Source: Rhizobium croatiense
GTDB lineage: Bacteria; Pseudomonadota; Alphaproteobacteria; Rhizobiales; Rhizobiaceae
Reading direction: 5' to 3'
Assembly: GCF_019793465.1 (NCBI RefSeq)
Contig: NZ_JAILYJ010000007.1
Coordinates: 62,001-126,000 of the forward strand
Length of the DNA stretch: 64,000 nucleotides
Positions 38,555 through 47,783 of this stretch are shown here, piece after piece. Made by a program: the position numbers and the translations under genes. The notes beneath the pieces are model-generated. The model saw only the letters and a list, made by a program, of their open reading frames with translations. It was not told where the DNA came from and made no database searches. The stretch's first letter is position 1. Every line of letters begins with the position of its first letter.

Positions 38555-39270
38555 CGAATGCGGCCTGGATCAAGGACGTGGCGGTCGCCCATCGCGGCTT
38601 TCACGATCTCAATAAGCTCGTCTGGGAAAACACGCTTTCGGCCTTTTCGCGCGCCGTCGAAGCGGGCTTTGCGATCGAATGCGATCTGCATTACGCCTCC
38701 GACGGCGTACCGATCATCTTTCATGACGAGGACCTGCAGCGCCTGTGCAGTCTCACCGGCGACATCAGGGAGCGCACCTCCAGGGAACTCGGACTGATCG
38801 CCGTCGGCGGCACCAGCGACAAGGTGCCGACGCTGAGCCAGCTTCTCGATCTCGTCAGGAGCAAAGTGCCGCTGGTACTGGAGCTGAAGGGCCGCGAGGC
38901 CGATGACGAAGGGTTTGCCGAATCTGTTCTCGAAGTGCTTCAGGGTTATGACGGCAAGGTGGCGCTGATGAGCTTCGACCACTGGCTGCTGCGCGATCTG
39001 AAGGCGCTTGAGGCACCCTACCCGCTCGGGCTGACCGCCAACGGCAACACGCCGGAGGAATTCGCGACGCATGCCAAGGCGATGGAGATCGGTCTCGATT
39101 TCATCTCCTATTATTACGACGACCTGCCGAATGCCTTCATATCCGGCCAACGCGAAAAGGGTATTCCCGTCATCACCTGGACAGTGCGCGACGAAGAGGC
39201 GCGCCGGCGGACCTTCGCCAACGCAGACCAGATGACCTTCGAAGGCTTCGACCCGCGTGTGGCGGTTTGA
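38551..39270 (+). CDS. Glycerophosphodiester phosphodiesterase
   Basis: A cytoplasmic 239-residue GDPD-type TIM barrel (UgpQ-like), likely releasing glycerol-3-phosphate from deacylated phospholipids. Catalytic residues are visible in VAVAHRGFHDLN (His-Arg), WENTLSAF (Glu), IECDLHYASDG (Glu and Asp) and PIIFHDEDLQRL (second His). No signal peptide is seen. It is coupled to ridA by a 4-bp overlap. Confidence 0.9.
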   Translation: MTNAAWIKDVAVAHRGFHDLNKLVWENTLSAFSRAVEAGFAIECDLHYASDGVPIIFHDEDLQRLCSLTGDIRERTSRELGLIAVGGTSDKVPTLSQLLDLVRSKVPLVLELKGREADDEGFAESVLEVLQGYDGKVALMSFDHWLLRDLKALEAPYPLGLTANGNTPEEFATHAKAMEIGLDFISYYYDDLPNAFISGQREKGIPVITWTVRDEEARRRTFANADQMTFEGFDPRVAV

Positions 39271-39348
39271 CGCTCGCTTTTTGGCCAAGATCATGCGCAG
39301 ACTGAAGCAAAGCCGAGACCGTCTTCCCACAGGCTTCGCATCTGCTCC

Positions 39349-40539
39349 ATGACCGATGAATTATCCATTCGCGTAGAACGCTCCTTCACCGCGATTTCCC
39401 CGGAGAGCTGGTCCAGGCTTTCCGGGGCATCGAAGAGCGGCACCACGATCGCTTACAATCCCTTCGTCTCGCACGCCTTTTTGTCGTCGCTGGAAGAATC
39501 CGGGTCGGCCACCGCCGAGACCGGCTGGCTCGGCCATCACCTGCTGCTCGAGACCGATCGCGGCGACCTGATCGGCGCCCTGCCCGGCTACCTCAAGAAC
39601 CACAGCCAGGGCGAATATGTCTTCGACCATGGCTGGGCCGATGCCTTCGAGCGGGCCGGCGGGCGCTATTATCCCAAACTTCAATGCTCTATCCCATTCA
39701 CTCCGGCGACGGGTCCGCGGCTTCTCGTCACCGAGGGGCTGCAGCGGCTGCCGATCCAGAGCGCGATCGCCGAAAGCCTGAAGGAGGTCGTGCGCCGGCT
39801 CGGCATCTCCTCCGCCCATGTCACCTTCGTGCCCGATGAAGAGATCGGCGTCTTCGAGATGGACGGCTATCTGCACCGCACCGACCAGCAGTTCCATTTC
39901 ATCAATGACGGCTACGCCAATCACGAGGAATTCCTCGAAACGCTCACTTCGCGCAAACGCAAGGCATTGCGCAAGGAGCGCCGGGCCGCACTCGAAAACG
40001 GCATCAGCATCGACTGGCTGACCGGCAGCGACCTGACGGAACGCATCTGGGACCAGTTCTTCAAATTCTACATGGATACCGGCGGGCGCAAATGGGGTCG
40101 GCCCTACCTCACCCGCAAATTCTACTCGCTGATCGGCGAGCGCATGGCTGACGACATCCTGCTCGTCATGGCCAAGCGCGACGGACGCTATGTCGCCGGC
40201 GCGATCAACTTCATCGGCGGCGAGACGCTCTACGGCCGTCACTGGGGCTGCATCGAGGATCACCCCTTCCTGCATTTCGAGGTCTGCTATCACCAGGCGA
40301 TCGATTTTGCCCTTTCGAAAGGGCTGAAGCGGGTCGAGGCCGGCGCCCAGGGCGAACACAAGCTCGCCCGCGGCTACCTGCCGGTGACGACGCATTCGGC
40401 CCATTATGTCGCCCACGCCGGCCTTCGTCGGGCGATCGGCGATTATCTCGCCCGCGAGCGCGCCGATGTTGAACAGATGGGCGAGCTGCTGGCCGAGCAC
40501 AGCCCCTTCCGCAAGGGCGAGCGCCAGCAGGAGGATTGA
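39349..40539 (+). CDS. FemAB/GNAT-like 'peptidogalycan biosynthesis' family protein
   Basis: A 396-residue cytoplasmic protein of the DUF482/COG3146 family, which is built from GNAT-like folds related to FemAB peptidyltransferases. Blocks typical of the family are the N-terminal NPFVSHAFLSSLEESG, the SVHVTF-type segment near the middle, RKRKALRKERR, the FYMDTGGRKWGRPYLTR segment and GRHWGCIEDHPFLHFEVCY. The biochemical role is not established; aminoacyl or acyl transfer to an envelope or small-molecule acceptor is plausible. It lies 78 bases after the phosphodiesterase and 54 before the HIT gene, so it may be part of one transcription unit. Confidence 0.8.
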   Translation: MTDELSIRVERSFTAISPESWSRLSGASKSGTTIAYNPFVSHAFLSSLEESGSATAETGWLGHHLLLETDRGDLIGALPGYLKNHSQGEYVFDHGWADAFERAGGRYYPKLQCSIPFTPATGPRLLVTEGLQRLPIQSAIAESLKEVVRRLGISSAHVTFVPDEEIGVFEMDGYLHRTDQQFHFINDGYANHEEFLETLTSRKRKALRKERRAALENGISIDWLTGSDLTERIWDQFFKFYMDTGGRKWGRPYLTRKFYSLIGERMADDILLVMAKRDGRYVAGAINFIGGETLYGRHWGCIEDHPFLHFEVCYHQAIDFALSKGLKRVEAGAQGEHKLARGYLPVTTHSAHYVAHAGLRRAIGDYLARERADVEQMGELLAEHSPFRKGERQQED

Positions 40540-40593
40540 CGCCGCCCTGCCGAGCGCGCTACCCGATCAAATTGAACGTGAGGAGATTTCGCG

Positions 40594-41037
40594 ATGACCA
40601 AGCCGGCCGCTTATGACGACAACAACATCTTCGCCAAGATCCTGCGCGGCGAGATCCCCTCGCACCGTATCTATGAGGATCAGCATACGGTCGCCTTCAT
40701 GGATGTGATGCCGCAGGCGCCGGGCCATGTGCTCGTCGTTCCGAAGGCGCCTTCCCGCAATATCCTCGATGCAGATCCCGCTACCCTCGCCCACGCCATC
40801 ACCGTCGTGCAGAAGGTCGCCAAAGCGCTCGAAGAGGTCTTCGATGCCGATGGTGTGTTTATCGCCCAGTTCAACGAACCGGCCGCCGGGCAGACGGTGT
40901 TCCATCTGCATTTCCACGTCATTCCCCGTCATGAAGGCGTGGCGCTGAAGCCGCATTCCGGCAAGATGGAGGACGGCGCGGTGCTTGCCGCCAATGCCGA
41001 AAAGATCAGGGCAGCGCTGGCCAGAAGCTCTTCGTGA
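40594..41037 (+). CDS. HIT-family nucleotide hydrolase/transferase
   Basis: A 147-residue histidine-triad protein of the HinT-like branch. The triad motif is HLHFHVIPR (His-x-His-x-His) near residue 110. The start at 40594 follows GAGGAGAT. HIT proteins hydrolyse nucleoside phosphoramidates; the physiological substrate is unclear. It marks the left edge of the accessory catabolic region that begins about 240 bases further on. Confidence 0.92.
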   Translation: MTKPAAYDDNNIFAKILRGEIPSHRIYEDQHTVAFMDVMPQAPGHVLVVPKAPSRNILDADPATLAHAITVVQKVAKALEEVFDADGVFIAQFNEPAAGQTVFHLHFHVIPRHEGVALKPHSGKMEDGAVLAANAEKIRAALARSSS

Positions 41038-41174
41038 CCTCGAAGGACGAGCGGATCCTGGGTCTCGACGTCGATGCGCTTGCGGTCGAAGGGCTCCAGA
41101 CAGCTCCGCTCCGCCGGGTTGCGCCAGATGTCGAGTGAAGGAACGGCGAGTAATCCGTGTGTTCCGCCGGCTTC
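41038..41174 (-). pseudogene. Possible gene remnant between HIT gene and catabolic island
   Basis: The 240-base spacer (41038-41277) has no intact gene. On the minus strand one frame is open across 41174-41038 and reads like protein (for example DIWRNPAERSCLEPFDRKRI). It is closed by a stop at 41175-41177 and has no start. It could be the leftover of a gene cut when the island was gained, or chance. I do not recognise the family. Confidence 0.2.
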
Positions 41175-41277
41175 TCAATCAAAGCCCCGCGGGTTCTTCC
41201 AAGACTTGTCAAATATGACGCTTTCCAATCAGCCCCGCGCCGAGGACCGCTAGTTTGACCCGGTCGACCATATTGCG

Positions 41278-41727
41278 CTAGTCGTTCTTCGGGGTCTTTA
41301 GCATTGTCGCGACGCGGCGGATACCGAGCTGATAGCCTTCCGTCCCAAGGCCGGCGATTACGCCGTCTGCCCGGTGGGAGACAAAGGAGTGATGGCGGAA
41401 GCTTTCGCGCTTATGCACGTTGGAGATATGGATCTCGATGACGGGACCTTCGAACGTATTCAGAGCGTCGAGAATGGCAAGCGACGTGTGCGTGAATGCA
41501 GCTGGATTGATCACGATACCGGCTCCATTCTCACGCGCTTCATGGATCCAGTCGATGATTTCGTATTCGCGGTTGCTCTGGTGGAAGCGGAGCTCGTGTC
41601 CGAGTTCCGATGCCAGCCTGCGGCAGGAGGCCTCGACGTCGGCCAGTGTCTCGTGGCCGTAGATGTGGGGCTGGCGCTTGCCCAGTAGGTTGAGGTTTGG
41701 GCCGTTAAGAACATAGATCAGGCTCAT
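41278..41727 (-). CDS. aroQ: Type II 3-dehydroquinate dehydratase
   Basis: Interconverts 3-dehydroquinate and 3-dehydroshikimate. The 149-residue dodecameric-type enzyme has [14 protein letters not shown], the catalytic Tyr in [18 protein letters not shown] and the catalytic His region [12 protein letters not shown]. It is the last gene of the minus-strand catabolic operon rather than part of an aro biosynthetic locus. With the AroE-like gene beside it, a role in quinate or shikimate breakdown is more likely than biosynthesis. I expect another aroQ elsewhere in the genome (commonly near accB), but cannot see it here. Confidence 0.93.
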   Translation of the reverse strand: MSLIYVLNGPNLNLLGKRQPHIYGHETLADVEASCRRLASELGHELRFHQSNREYEIIDWIHEARENGAGIVINPAAFTHTSLAILDALNTFEGPVIEIHISNVHKRESFRHHSFVSHRADGVIAGLGTEGYQLGIRRVATMLKTPKND

Positions 41728-41758
41728 TGCAATTACCCTTGTGAAAGCACCGACGAGG

Positions 41759-42127
41759 TCAGGCGAGTGCTATTTCCTGGAATGCGAAATTCGGATCGGA
41801 TTCGTAGAGATCGGCGCGAAGCCCAAGCCGCCCTTCCTGCAGTGCCGGTGCTGCGACATTCTGGGCAGCGTCGAGGACCGCTTTCAGTAGTTCTCGTTTG
41901 GTCTCCGTCGGCCGTCCGGGAGCCACACGCACAATTATTTGAATGAAGTGATTGTCGGCATGTTCGTCACCGACGCAGGAGAAAGTCGCTTCCCTGGCGA
42001 ATGTGCGAACTATAGTAGGCTTTACCAGTCCCCCGTCGCGGACTCGGCGATGCACTGCTCTGGTCAGCTCGTCAATAACGACGCGCTCGGCAGCGCCCCG
42101 GCTATAGTCAATAATGATATGCGGCAC
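41759..42127 (-). CDS. 5-carboxymethyl-2-hydroxymuconate isomerase-like tautomerase
   Basis: A 122-residue protein of the CHMI branch of the tautomerase superfamily. The family acts with Pro-1, exposed after removal of Met; here the protein reads MPHIIIDYS. The GTG at 42127 is the start, because it places Pro next to Met and has GGAGG 7 bases upstream. A nearby ATG is out of frame. CHMI isomerises the ring-cleavage product of homoprotocatechuate in the meta pathway. No homoprotocatechuate dioxygenase is present, so the real substrate here is open. It lies between aroQ and the AroE-like gene. Confidence 0.8.
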   Translation of the reverse strand: MPHIIIDYSRGAAERVVIDELTRAVHRRVRDGGLVKPTIVRTFAREATFSCVGDEHADNHFIQIIVRVAPGRPTETKRELLKAVLDAAQNVAAPALQEGRLGLRADLYESDPNFAFQEIALA

Positions 42128-42142
42128 CGCATGTCCTCCAAC

Positions 42143-42991
42143 TCAGCACAACTCTTCGAAATGACGCGACATTCGTTCCGCGTCCGGCTGCACGCTAGTG
42201 AACAATTCGAACGCCGCGGCGGCCTGGAATACCGTCATTCCACCACCAGGCAGCGTTCTGCAGCCCTTCTTCTCGGCCAAAGCCAAAAGTTCGGTCACGA
42301 CGGGCATGTAGACAATATCAGCGACCCAGTGACGCGACTGAAGCGCTTCCGGGTCGATCGGAATGCCAGGATGGCTTCGCATACCCGTCGGCGTGGCGTG
42401 GATCAGCCCGTCGGCCGAAGCGAGCGTGGCGCTGACATCCCTGATCGGCTGCGCGCACCTTTTTGAGAAGCGCTGATTGAGCTGATCGGCAAGCGTGGCG
42501 GCGCGATTTGCGTCCTGGTCGAAGATCGAAAGCAGCTCGATTCCGAGCTTGATGGCTGCGTGCGCGACCGCGACCCCCGCGCCGCCAGCGCCGAGCAGGA
42601 CCGCATGTGTTTTGGCAACATCGGGCAATCCGCGCTCGAAATTCTTATAAAAGCCATACCAATCGGTGTTGTGCCCAATCCGCTTTCCATTGCGAAGCAC
42701 GACCGTGTTGACTGCACCGAGCATCCGGGCATCTTCCGACAGATCAGTAAGGTGAGCGATAACGGTCTGCTTGCACGGGTGAGTGACGTTGCTTCCCGCA
42801 AAGCCCCGGCGTTCGATCTCGTCGAGAAGGTCTGGCAGCGCAGATGCAGGGAGACCACGCTCGGCCAGATCGAGAAGCTCGTACCGATATTCCAGTCCAA
42901 GCTGATATGCTTCGGTCTCGTGGAGAGCCGGCGACTTCGACATCTGAATGTCCGCTCCGATCAGCCCGACATGAAATTTCCTGTTGTCCAT
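42143..42991 (-). CDS. Shikimate/quinate dehydrogenase-like protein
   Basis: A 282-residue AroE-superfamily enzyme. The substrate site includes the two serines in QMSKSPALHE, the catalytic Lys in NVTHPCKQTVI and the Asp in HNTDWYGF. The nucleotide site is LLGAGGAGVAVAHAA, followed by an Asp (FDQDANRA) at the end of beta2, which favours NAD over NADP. NAD preference is typical of catabolic quinate/shikimate dehydrogenases. It is flanked by an ABC transporter ATPase and the tautomerase. Biosynthetic AroE cannot be excluded by sequence alone. Confidence 0.85.
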   Translation of the reverse strand: MDNRKFHVGLIGADIQMSKSPALHETEAYQLGLEYRYELLDLAERGLPASALPDLLDEIERRGFAGSNVTHPCKQTVIAHLTDLSEDARMLGAVNTVVLRNGKRIGHNTDWYGFYKNFERGLPDVAKTHAVLLGAGGAGVAVAHAAIKLGIELLSIFDQDANRAATLADQLNQRFSKRCAQPIRDVSATLASADGLIHATPTGMRSHPGIPIDPEALQSRHWVADIVYMPVVTELLALAEKKGCRTLPGGGMTVFQAAAAFELFTSVQPDAERMSRHFEELC

Positions 42992-43009
42992 TTTGATAGC
43001 TCTACCAAA

Positions 43010-43783
43010 TCAGTGATGGGCAAGTATTTCGCCGAGAAACGCCTTGGTGCGCTCGTGCTGAGGAGACTTGAAGAAAATCTCGGGTTCAGCCTCTTCGATG
43101 ATCTCACCGGAGGCCATGAAGATGACCCTGTCTGCTACCTGGCGGGCGAAGCCCATTTCATGGGTGACACAGATCATGGTCATGCCGTCGCGTGCGAGCC
43201 CAATCATTGTATCTAGCACTTCCTTGACCATCTCAGGGTCTAGCGCGCTCGTGGGCTCATCGAACAGCATCACTTTCGGCTCCATGCAGAGCGCACGCGC
43301 GATCGCGACGCGCTGCTGCTGGCCTCCGGAAAGCTGGGCGGGATATTTTTCCGCCTGATCAAGAATACGGACACGCTCCAGATATTTTCGTGCCAGTCGT
43401 TCGGCGTCGGCGCGGCTGGTGCCGCGAACGCGCATGGGGGCTAGCGTGCAGTTCTGAAGTACGGTCATGTGAGGGAACAAATTGAAACTCTGGAACACCA
43501 TGCCCACTTCGCGTCGGATCGTGTCCACAGCCTTGGTGCTGCCATCCAGCAACTGTCCCTCGACGACGACCTTCCCGTCCTGAATCGTCTCAAGCGCGTT
43601 GATGCAGCGGATCAAAGTAGATTTGCCAGAACCCGACGGGCCGCAAAGGACGATCTTCTCGCCTTTGCGAACCGACAGGCTGATGTTTTTCAGAGCATGG
43701 AAGGAGCCGTACCATTTCTCCAGCTTCTCGAGTGAAATCAACGTCGACTGTTCGCTTGAAGAATTGAGCACGGCGCCCTCCAT
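43010..43783 (-). CDS. Polar amino acid-type ABC transporter ATP-binding protein
   Basis: A 257-residue ATPase with Walker A (GPSGSGKST), the Q-loop [10 protein letters not shown], the signature [15 protein letters not shown] and Walker [13 protein letters not shown]. The ATG at 43783 is used, because the longer frame runs into the binding-protein gene. It belongs with the binding protein and two permeases upstream (43791-45983). The family normally imports amino acids and related polar compounds, some opines and organic acids. In this cluster the cargo may be the substrate of the enzymes. Confidence 0.95.
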   Translation of the reverse strand: MEGAVLNSSSEQSTLISLEKLEKWYGSFHALKNISLSVRKGEKIVLCGPSGSGKSTLIRCINALETIQDGKVVVEGQLLDGSTKAVDTIRREVGMVFQSFNLFPHMTVLQNCTLAPMRVRGTSRADAERLARKYLERVRILDQAEKYPAQLSGGQQQRVAIARALCMEPKVMLFDEPTSALDPEMVKEVLDTMIGLARDGMTMICVTHEMGFARQVADRVIFMASGEIIEEAEPEIFFKSPQHERTKAFLGEILAHH

Positions 43784-43790
43784 GTATGCT

Positions 43791-44615
43791 TTACTTGACG
43801 GTGAACGGGATGTTGGGGATGGATTCAGGGAATGTCGGAAGGTCGATGCCCATCCACTTCTTGGTGATGGCCGCCAGCTCCCCGCTTGCCTTGATCTTGT
43901 CGATGAAGCTGTTGGCGGCTTCGTTCCAGTCCTTCTCGCCAAGGCGAGTTCCGACGCCGTTATAGGTCTTCAGGAAGTCGATCTTCCGCTCGTAAGTCCC
44001 GGCGCTGGCCGCATCGAGCCTCTGTCCGTAGAACTGGTTGCCGCCGACAGCCTTTACCTGTCCCGAAATGAGAGCCTGGATAGTGGCGGCGTCATCGTCG
44101 AAGCGGCGGATCGTTGCAGTCGATCCTACGGCGTCCGTGACAGCCTTATCCTGCGAGCTCGACTTCGGCACACCGATCTCCCAGCCAGCTACATCGGCCG
44201 GCGCCTTTGCGGCATCGGCCTTGGCGGCATAGAGCGAGATTGTGTTCGCCGCATACGGCTTGCTGTACTGGATCGATTTGGCACGCTCCTCGGTCATGGC
44301 CATTGTGGCGAACAGGATATCCACCTTCCCCGTCGTCAGCGCCGGAATTCGGTTGGCGACCGCGAGCGGCTGGAACTCGACCTTCACGCCGAGTTCCTTG
44401 GCGAACAGCGTCGCGATGTCGGCGTCGAAGCCGTCCTGTTTGCCGCTCGTATTCACAAAGCCCCATGGTGCGTTGTCGCCCTGAATGCCGACGACGAGAG
44501 TGCCCTTGGCTTTGATCTCTTCGACCGTGGCGGCCGATGCGGCGGCGGCGCCGATGGTGGCGAAAGCGGCCGTCGCAAAAGCGACTCCCAGAAATTTCCT
44601 ACGGTTGATCTGCAT
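43791..44615 (-). CDS. ABC transporter substrate-binding protein, family 3
   Basis: A 274-residue periplasmic binding protein. The signal peptide (about 1-28) ends ASA and begins with a Tat-like NRRKFLG. The mature protein starts [23 protein letters not shown] and has the family-3 segments [21 protein letters not shown] and [14 protein letters not shown]. It ends 7 bases before the ATPase. The ligand cannot be read from sequence. Confidence 0.93.
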   Translation of the reverse strand: MQINRRKFLGVAFATAAFATIGAAAASAATVEEIKAKGTLVVGIQGDNAPWGFVNTSGKQDGFDADIATLFAKELGVKVEFQPLAVANRIPALTTGKVDILFATMAMTEERAKSIQYSKPYAANTISLYAAKADAAKAPADVAGWEIGVPKSSSQDKAVTDAVGSTATIRRFDDDAATIQALISGQVKAVGGNQFYGQRLDAASAGTYERKIDFLKTYNGVGTRLGEKDWNEAANSFIDKIKASGELAAITKKWMGIDLPTFPESIPNIPFTVK

Positions 44616-44654
44616 TGCTTACTCCTCCTCTTGGTTTTGCTTCGAACGAAGCGG

Positions 44655-45305
44655 TTAGCGGACTGCTTTCGCCATCCGTTTTTCGAGGCCGCTTCCAAGG
44701 TGCGACAGCGGCCAGCAAATGATAAAATAGATCACGCCGACGATCCCGAAGACGAGGAGCGGCCGGTAGGTGTGGTTCGAGATAATCTGTCCAGCTCGGG
44801 TCAGCTCGATGAAGCCGACGATCGCGGCGAGCGACGTTCCTTTGATGAGTTGGACAAGGAAGCCGATGGTCGCAGGCATGGAGATTTTCAGAGCTTGTGG
44901 AAGGATGACGTCTTTCATCCGCGATACGTAGTGCAGGCCCAGTGCGTTGGCGGCTTCGCTCTGACCCTTCGGAATGGCTTCGATGGAGCCGCGCCAGATC
45001 TCGGCGAGAAAGGCGCTCGCATGAAGAGTGAAGGCGATAGCCACCGCGATCCAGGCATTGACATCAACCCCGAGCAGCGCCACGCCGTAATAGACGACGA
45101 AAAGCTGCATCAGAAGCGGTGTGCCCTGGAAGAGTGCGATGTAGCCCGAAGTCGCGATGCGCGCGGTCCGATTTTTCGATGTGCGCGCCAGGGCGATCAA
45201 TATCCCGAACACGCCTCCACCTACAAAGCCGATGATCGCGAGCAGTACAGTCCATTTCAGGCCCTGCAAGATGAAGAGAAATTCGTTTTCGCCGATGGGA
45301 CCCAT
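44655..45305 (-). CDS. ABC transporter permease, HisM/GlnP type
   Basis: A 216-residue inner-membrane permease with about five helices. It carries the EAA loop (SEAANALGLHYVSRMKDVIL) that contacts the ATPase and the family segment IALFQGTPLLMQLFVVYYG. It starts 9 bases after the partner permease stop. With its partner it forms the heterodimeric channel of the island transporter. Confidence 0.93.
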   Translation of the reverse strand: MGPIGENEFLFILQGLKWTVLLAIIGFVGGGVFGILIALARTSKNRTARIATSGYIALFQGTPLLMQLFVVYYGVALLGVDVNAWIAVAIAFTLHASAFLAEIWRGSIEAIPKGQSEAANALGLHYVSRMKDVILPQALKISMPATIGFLVQLIKGTSLAAIVGFIELTRAGQIISNHTYRPLLVFGIVGVIYFIICWPLSHLGSGLEKRMAKAVR

Positions 45306-45314
45306 GAGTGCCTC

Positions 45315-45983
45315 CTATCGCGTCGGGTAGTTGAAGTAGTGGCGGGAAATGAGGGCGAAAAGGCCCATCAGCAGGGTCGAAATAACGAGGTAGATGGTAG
45401 TTACGGAGAAGTAGACCTCGAAGCTGCGGAACGTGTCGGATTCGATTCTCTGCGCCGCTGACGTCAGCTCGTAGGCGGCGATCGAGGTGCAGACGGAGGT
45501 GGTGAGGGTCAGTATGACGAACTGACTGGTGAGCGACGGGTAGATTGCCCGGAGAGCCGGCTTCAGCACGATCAACCGGAAGACGTCGGCCTTGTGGAGG
45601 CCAAGTGCGAAGCCTGCCTCGATTTGACCCTTGCTGACGCTCTCGACGCCGCCGCGGATGATCTCGATTGCGTATGCCCCGCCGTTGATGCCCAGTGCGA
45701 TAATCGCGGTGACGGTCGGGTTGAGGCGTATCCCCATCAGGGGAAGCGCGAAGTAGATGAAGAAAATCTGTACGAGGAAGGGCGTATTCCGGACGATTTC
45801 CACGAACCCGATAACGGGAGCTCGAACGAGCCGGATCTTGGACGTTCTGGCGGCAACGCCGATAATACCGATTACCAGCGCGAGGACCATTCCGGCCAGC
45901 GCCAGCCCGATCGTACCGAGCGAACCCCAAAGCAACTCCGGGGCGCGGTCAAAGACCGCACCAAAATCGAACGTATAACCCAT
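45315..45983 (-). CDS. ABC transporter permease, HisQ/GlnP type
   Basis: A 222-residue permease with about five helices. The conserved start of the family is VEIVRNTPFLVQIFFIYF, and the EAA loop is IEAGFALGLHKADVFRLIVL. It is first of the four transporter genes and follows the TIM-barrel enzyme after 47 bases. Confidence 0.93.
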   Translation of the reverse strand: MGYTFDFGAVFDRAPELLWGSLGTIGLALAGMVLALVIGIIGVAARTSKIRLVRAPVIGFVEIVRNTPFLVQIFFIYFALPLMGIRLNPTVTAIIALGINGGAYAIEIIRGGVESVSKGQIEAGFALGLHKADVFRLIVLKPALRAIYPSLTSQFVILTLTTSVCTSIAAYELTSAAQRIESDTFRSFEVYFSVTTIYLVISTLLMGLFALISRHYFNYPTR

Positions 45984-46030
45984 GTATGATTTTCCTCCTC
46001 CCGGTGCGGATAATTTGCACCCGCGCCGGA

Positions 46031-46855
46031 CTATCGATCCGGTCTGACCATTCTTTCCGCACAGTTGAAAAGATGTTTAAGGTGGACCTCCGGCGCCATG
46101 GATCCGACCAGAGGCACCTCCACCGAGATGGAAGCGGCGGTACCGACCACTGCAACCAAATCGCCCAACGGCAGCTCCCCCTCGCCTGGAGGCAGTCGGC
46201 CGCTTCTTGCTTCCGCGATCATTTCCTCCGGCTTTGTCGGCGCCGGACCGGCTACGTCGCATAGTTGAACATGTTTCACTTTGTCGAGGTTCGCCCGCAA
46301 GTCTGCCAGAGCCGCGCCGTTCCTGAAGAAATGAATGCCATCGACGAGAACTCCGGCATTCTCCATCCCTGCCCCTGTCACCAGGTCGACGCTGTCTTCA
46401 AAGGCTTTGACCACCCGCCAGCCCATGTTTTCGATGTCGACCGCCAAGCCGTACCGTCCCGCGAGGACGCAGAAATCCGAAAAGTTCGATAACAGTCTGG
46501 CATGATCCTGATCGTCACCACAGACGCTGAGCCGACGCGCTCCAATGTTCGCAGCAGCGGCGAGGGTCGCCTCCACCGACGATGCGTCGAAAGAGGGATC
46601 GATTACGAAGAACTCGATATCGAAGACCTCTACTTCTTCACCGGCAAGCACAGCCTTCAACTCTCCGGCTGCTGCGCTGCCGACAGGCAGTTCATAGTAC
46701 GGCGCACCGGGAAAGGCTGGATGGAGCCTGATGCCGATCCTGGAGAAACCTGCGCGTCCGGCACTCTTCGCGAACTCCGCGGGGGGCAGCATTATAGACG
46801 AGAAGTGCGCGACGCCGATCGGGAGCGCCGATTTTGGTCTTGAGGCGGCCATCAT
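46031..46855 (-). CDS. Sugar phosphate isomerase/epimerase-fold (AP endonuclease 2 family) enzyme
   Basis: A 274-residue metal-dependent TIM barrel. Likely metal ligands are the Glu in VDIENMG, the Asp/His in LVDGIHFF, the His in KHVQLCD and the Glu in ISVEVPL. The family includes xylose isomerase-like epimerases and also 3-dehydroshikimate dehydratases, which make protocatechuate from dehydroshikimate. With AroQ and AroE-like neighbours, the dehydratase reading is attractive but unproven. The ATG at 46855 overlaps the GntR stop by 4 bp (a second ATG at 46852 is equivalent), so the two genes are coupled. Confidence 0.75.
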   Translation of the reverse strand: MMAASRPKSALPIGVAHFSSIMLPPAEFAKSAGRAGFSRIGIRLHPAFPGAPYYELPVGSAAAGELKAVLAGEEVEVFDIEFFVIDPSFDASSVEATLAAAANIGARRLSVCGDDQDHARLLSNFSDFCVLAGRYGLAVDIENMGWRVVKAFEDSVDLVTGAGMENAGVLVDGIHFFRNGAALADLRANLDKVKHVQLCDVAGPAPTKPEEMIAEARSGRLPPGEGELPLGDLVAVVGTAASISVEVPLVGSMAPEVHLKHLFNCAERMVRPDR

Positions 46856-47589
46856 ACGACACCTTTCGTCGCAAGATGGTTGCGAAGATTGGTTCCGGTG
46901 CGGTGGATGTGCTGTCGCAGCTTCTCGCAAGCATATTCAACGTCGCGTGCCACGGCGCCCTGCGCAATCTCGCTGTGTTCCTGACCGACATTGCGGTCCC
47001 CGGATGTGCGGACAAGGAAGGCGCGGCGGTATCGGTCGTTCAGATTCAGCAGAAGATTGCAGAAGTGAAGAAGCAGGGGCTTGCCACAGCCCGAGATTAA
47101 GGTGAGGTGGAATTCGCGGTGCAGCGTTTCCCAGTATTCCAGCGTCTCGGGACGGGCGGCATCGCGCTCAGTGCGGTTCAGACGATGGAGCGCACGCATG
47201 ATGTTGCCCTCCCACTCGACGTCACCGACGCGAATAGATTCGCGTAGCGCAAAGACCTCGAGCTCCTCCCGAAGGGTCGTAACTTCTTCGAGATTGCCAA
47301 TCGAGATCGGGGCGACGCGATAGCCTCGATTGTCCTGAAACTCAACCAAGCCGTCGGAAATGAGTCGGGCCAGGCCTTCGCGCAACGGGCTCAGGCTGAC
47401 GTTGAACGTCTTTCGCGCCCTGTCGAGATTGATCTTGCTGCCCGCCTCCAGTTCACCGGAAATGATGGCCTCTCGAAGACGCGATGCGAGCTGGCTGCCG
47501 ATGGTGTTTTTTCCATCGTCGGCAAAAGCAGCGGACGGCGCGTCTTCTTCCGTCAGTGCGCCACGGGCGCCGTCGTCGCTCGCGTCCAT
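46852..47589 (-). CDS. GntR-family transcriptional regulator (FadR/FCD type)
   Basis: A 245-residue regulator with an N-terminal winged helix (about 25-95, LASRLREAIISGELEAGSKI and the recognition helix VSLSPLREGLARL) and a C-terminal helical FCD effector domain (about 105-230). FCD domains often bind organic acids through a metal site. The start at 47589 follows GGGAGGAG; an upstream start would place the operator inside the gene. It is first in the minus operon and probably represses both divergent promoters from the sites at 47629-47640 and 47791-47802. Confidence 0.9.
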   Translation of the reverse strand: MDASDDGARGALTEEDAPSAAFADDGKNTIGSQLASRLREAIISGELEAGSKINLDRARKTFNVSLSPLREGLARLISDGLVEFQDNRGYRVAPISIGNLEEVTTLREELEVFALRESIRVGDVEWEGNIMRALHRLNRTERDAARPETLEYWETLHREFHLTLISGCGKPLLLHFCNLLLNLNDRYRRAFLVRTSGDRNVGQEHSEIAQGAVARDVEYACEKLRQHIHRTGTNLRNHLATKGVV

Positions 47590-47621
47590 CTCTCCTCCCA
47601 CGCAATCAAACTTTCGATGAT

Positions 47622-47649
47622 CGATATAATAAACGATTATTTTCGTCAA
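47622..47649 (-). promoter_or_regulatory. Candidate promoter of the minus-strand catabolic operon
   Basis: TTGACG (47644-47649, minus strand) with a weak -10 around 47621-47628, at a spacing of 15-17 bases. The operator copy lies in the spacer. The GntR start is 33 bases downstream. Confidence 0.45.
47629..47640. promoter_or_regulatory. Operator copy 1 (ATAAACGATTAT)
   Basis: Differs at one base from the perfect palindrome at 47791-47802 and lies in the equivalent place of the divergent promoter. Likely binding site of the adjacent GntR regulator. Confidence 0.6.
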
Positions 47650-47783
47650 GCCTCCACTGAAAAAGCGGCTGAATTTCTCCCAAATGCATTAAATCAAAGA
47701 AATTTTACCTTTAAATTCAACACATTAACCCAAGAATCTCTAGGTAGAAGGAAAACATAGCGTTTTTGACACGTCCACTCAGC

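Noticed and set aside
43599..45461. A 620-codon open frame on the plus strand opposite the ABC transporter genes
   Set aside because: It lies fully antisense to three genes with clear family motifs, lacks any recognisable domain and arises from GC-rich third positions in the real genes.
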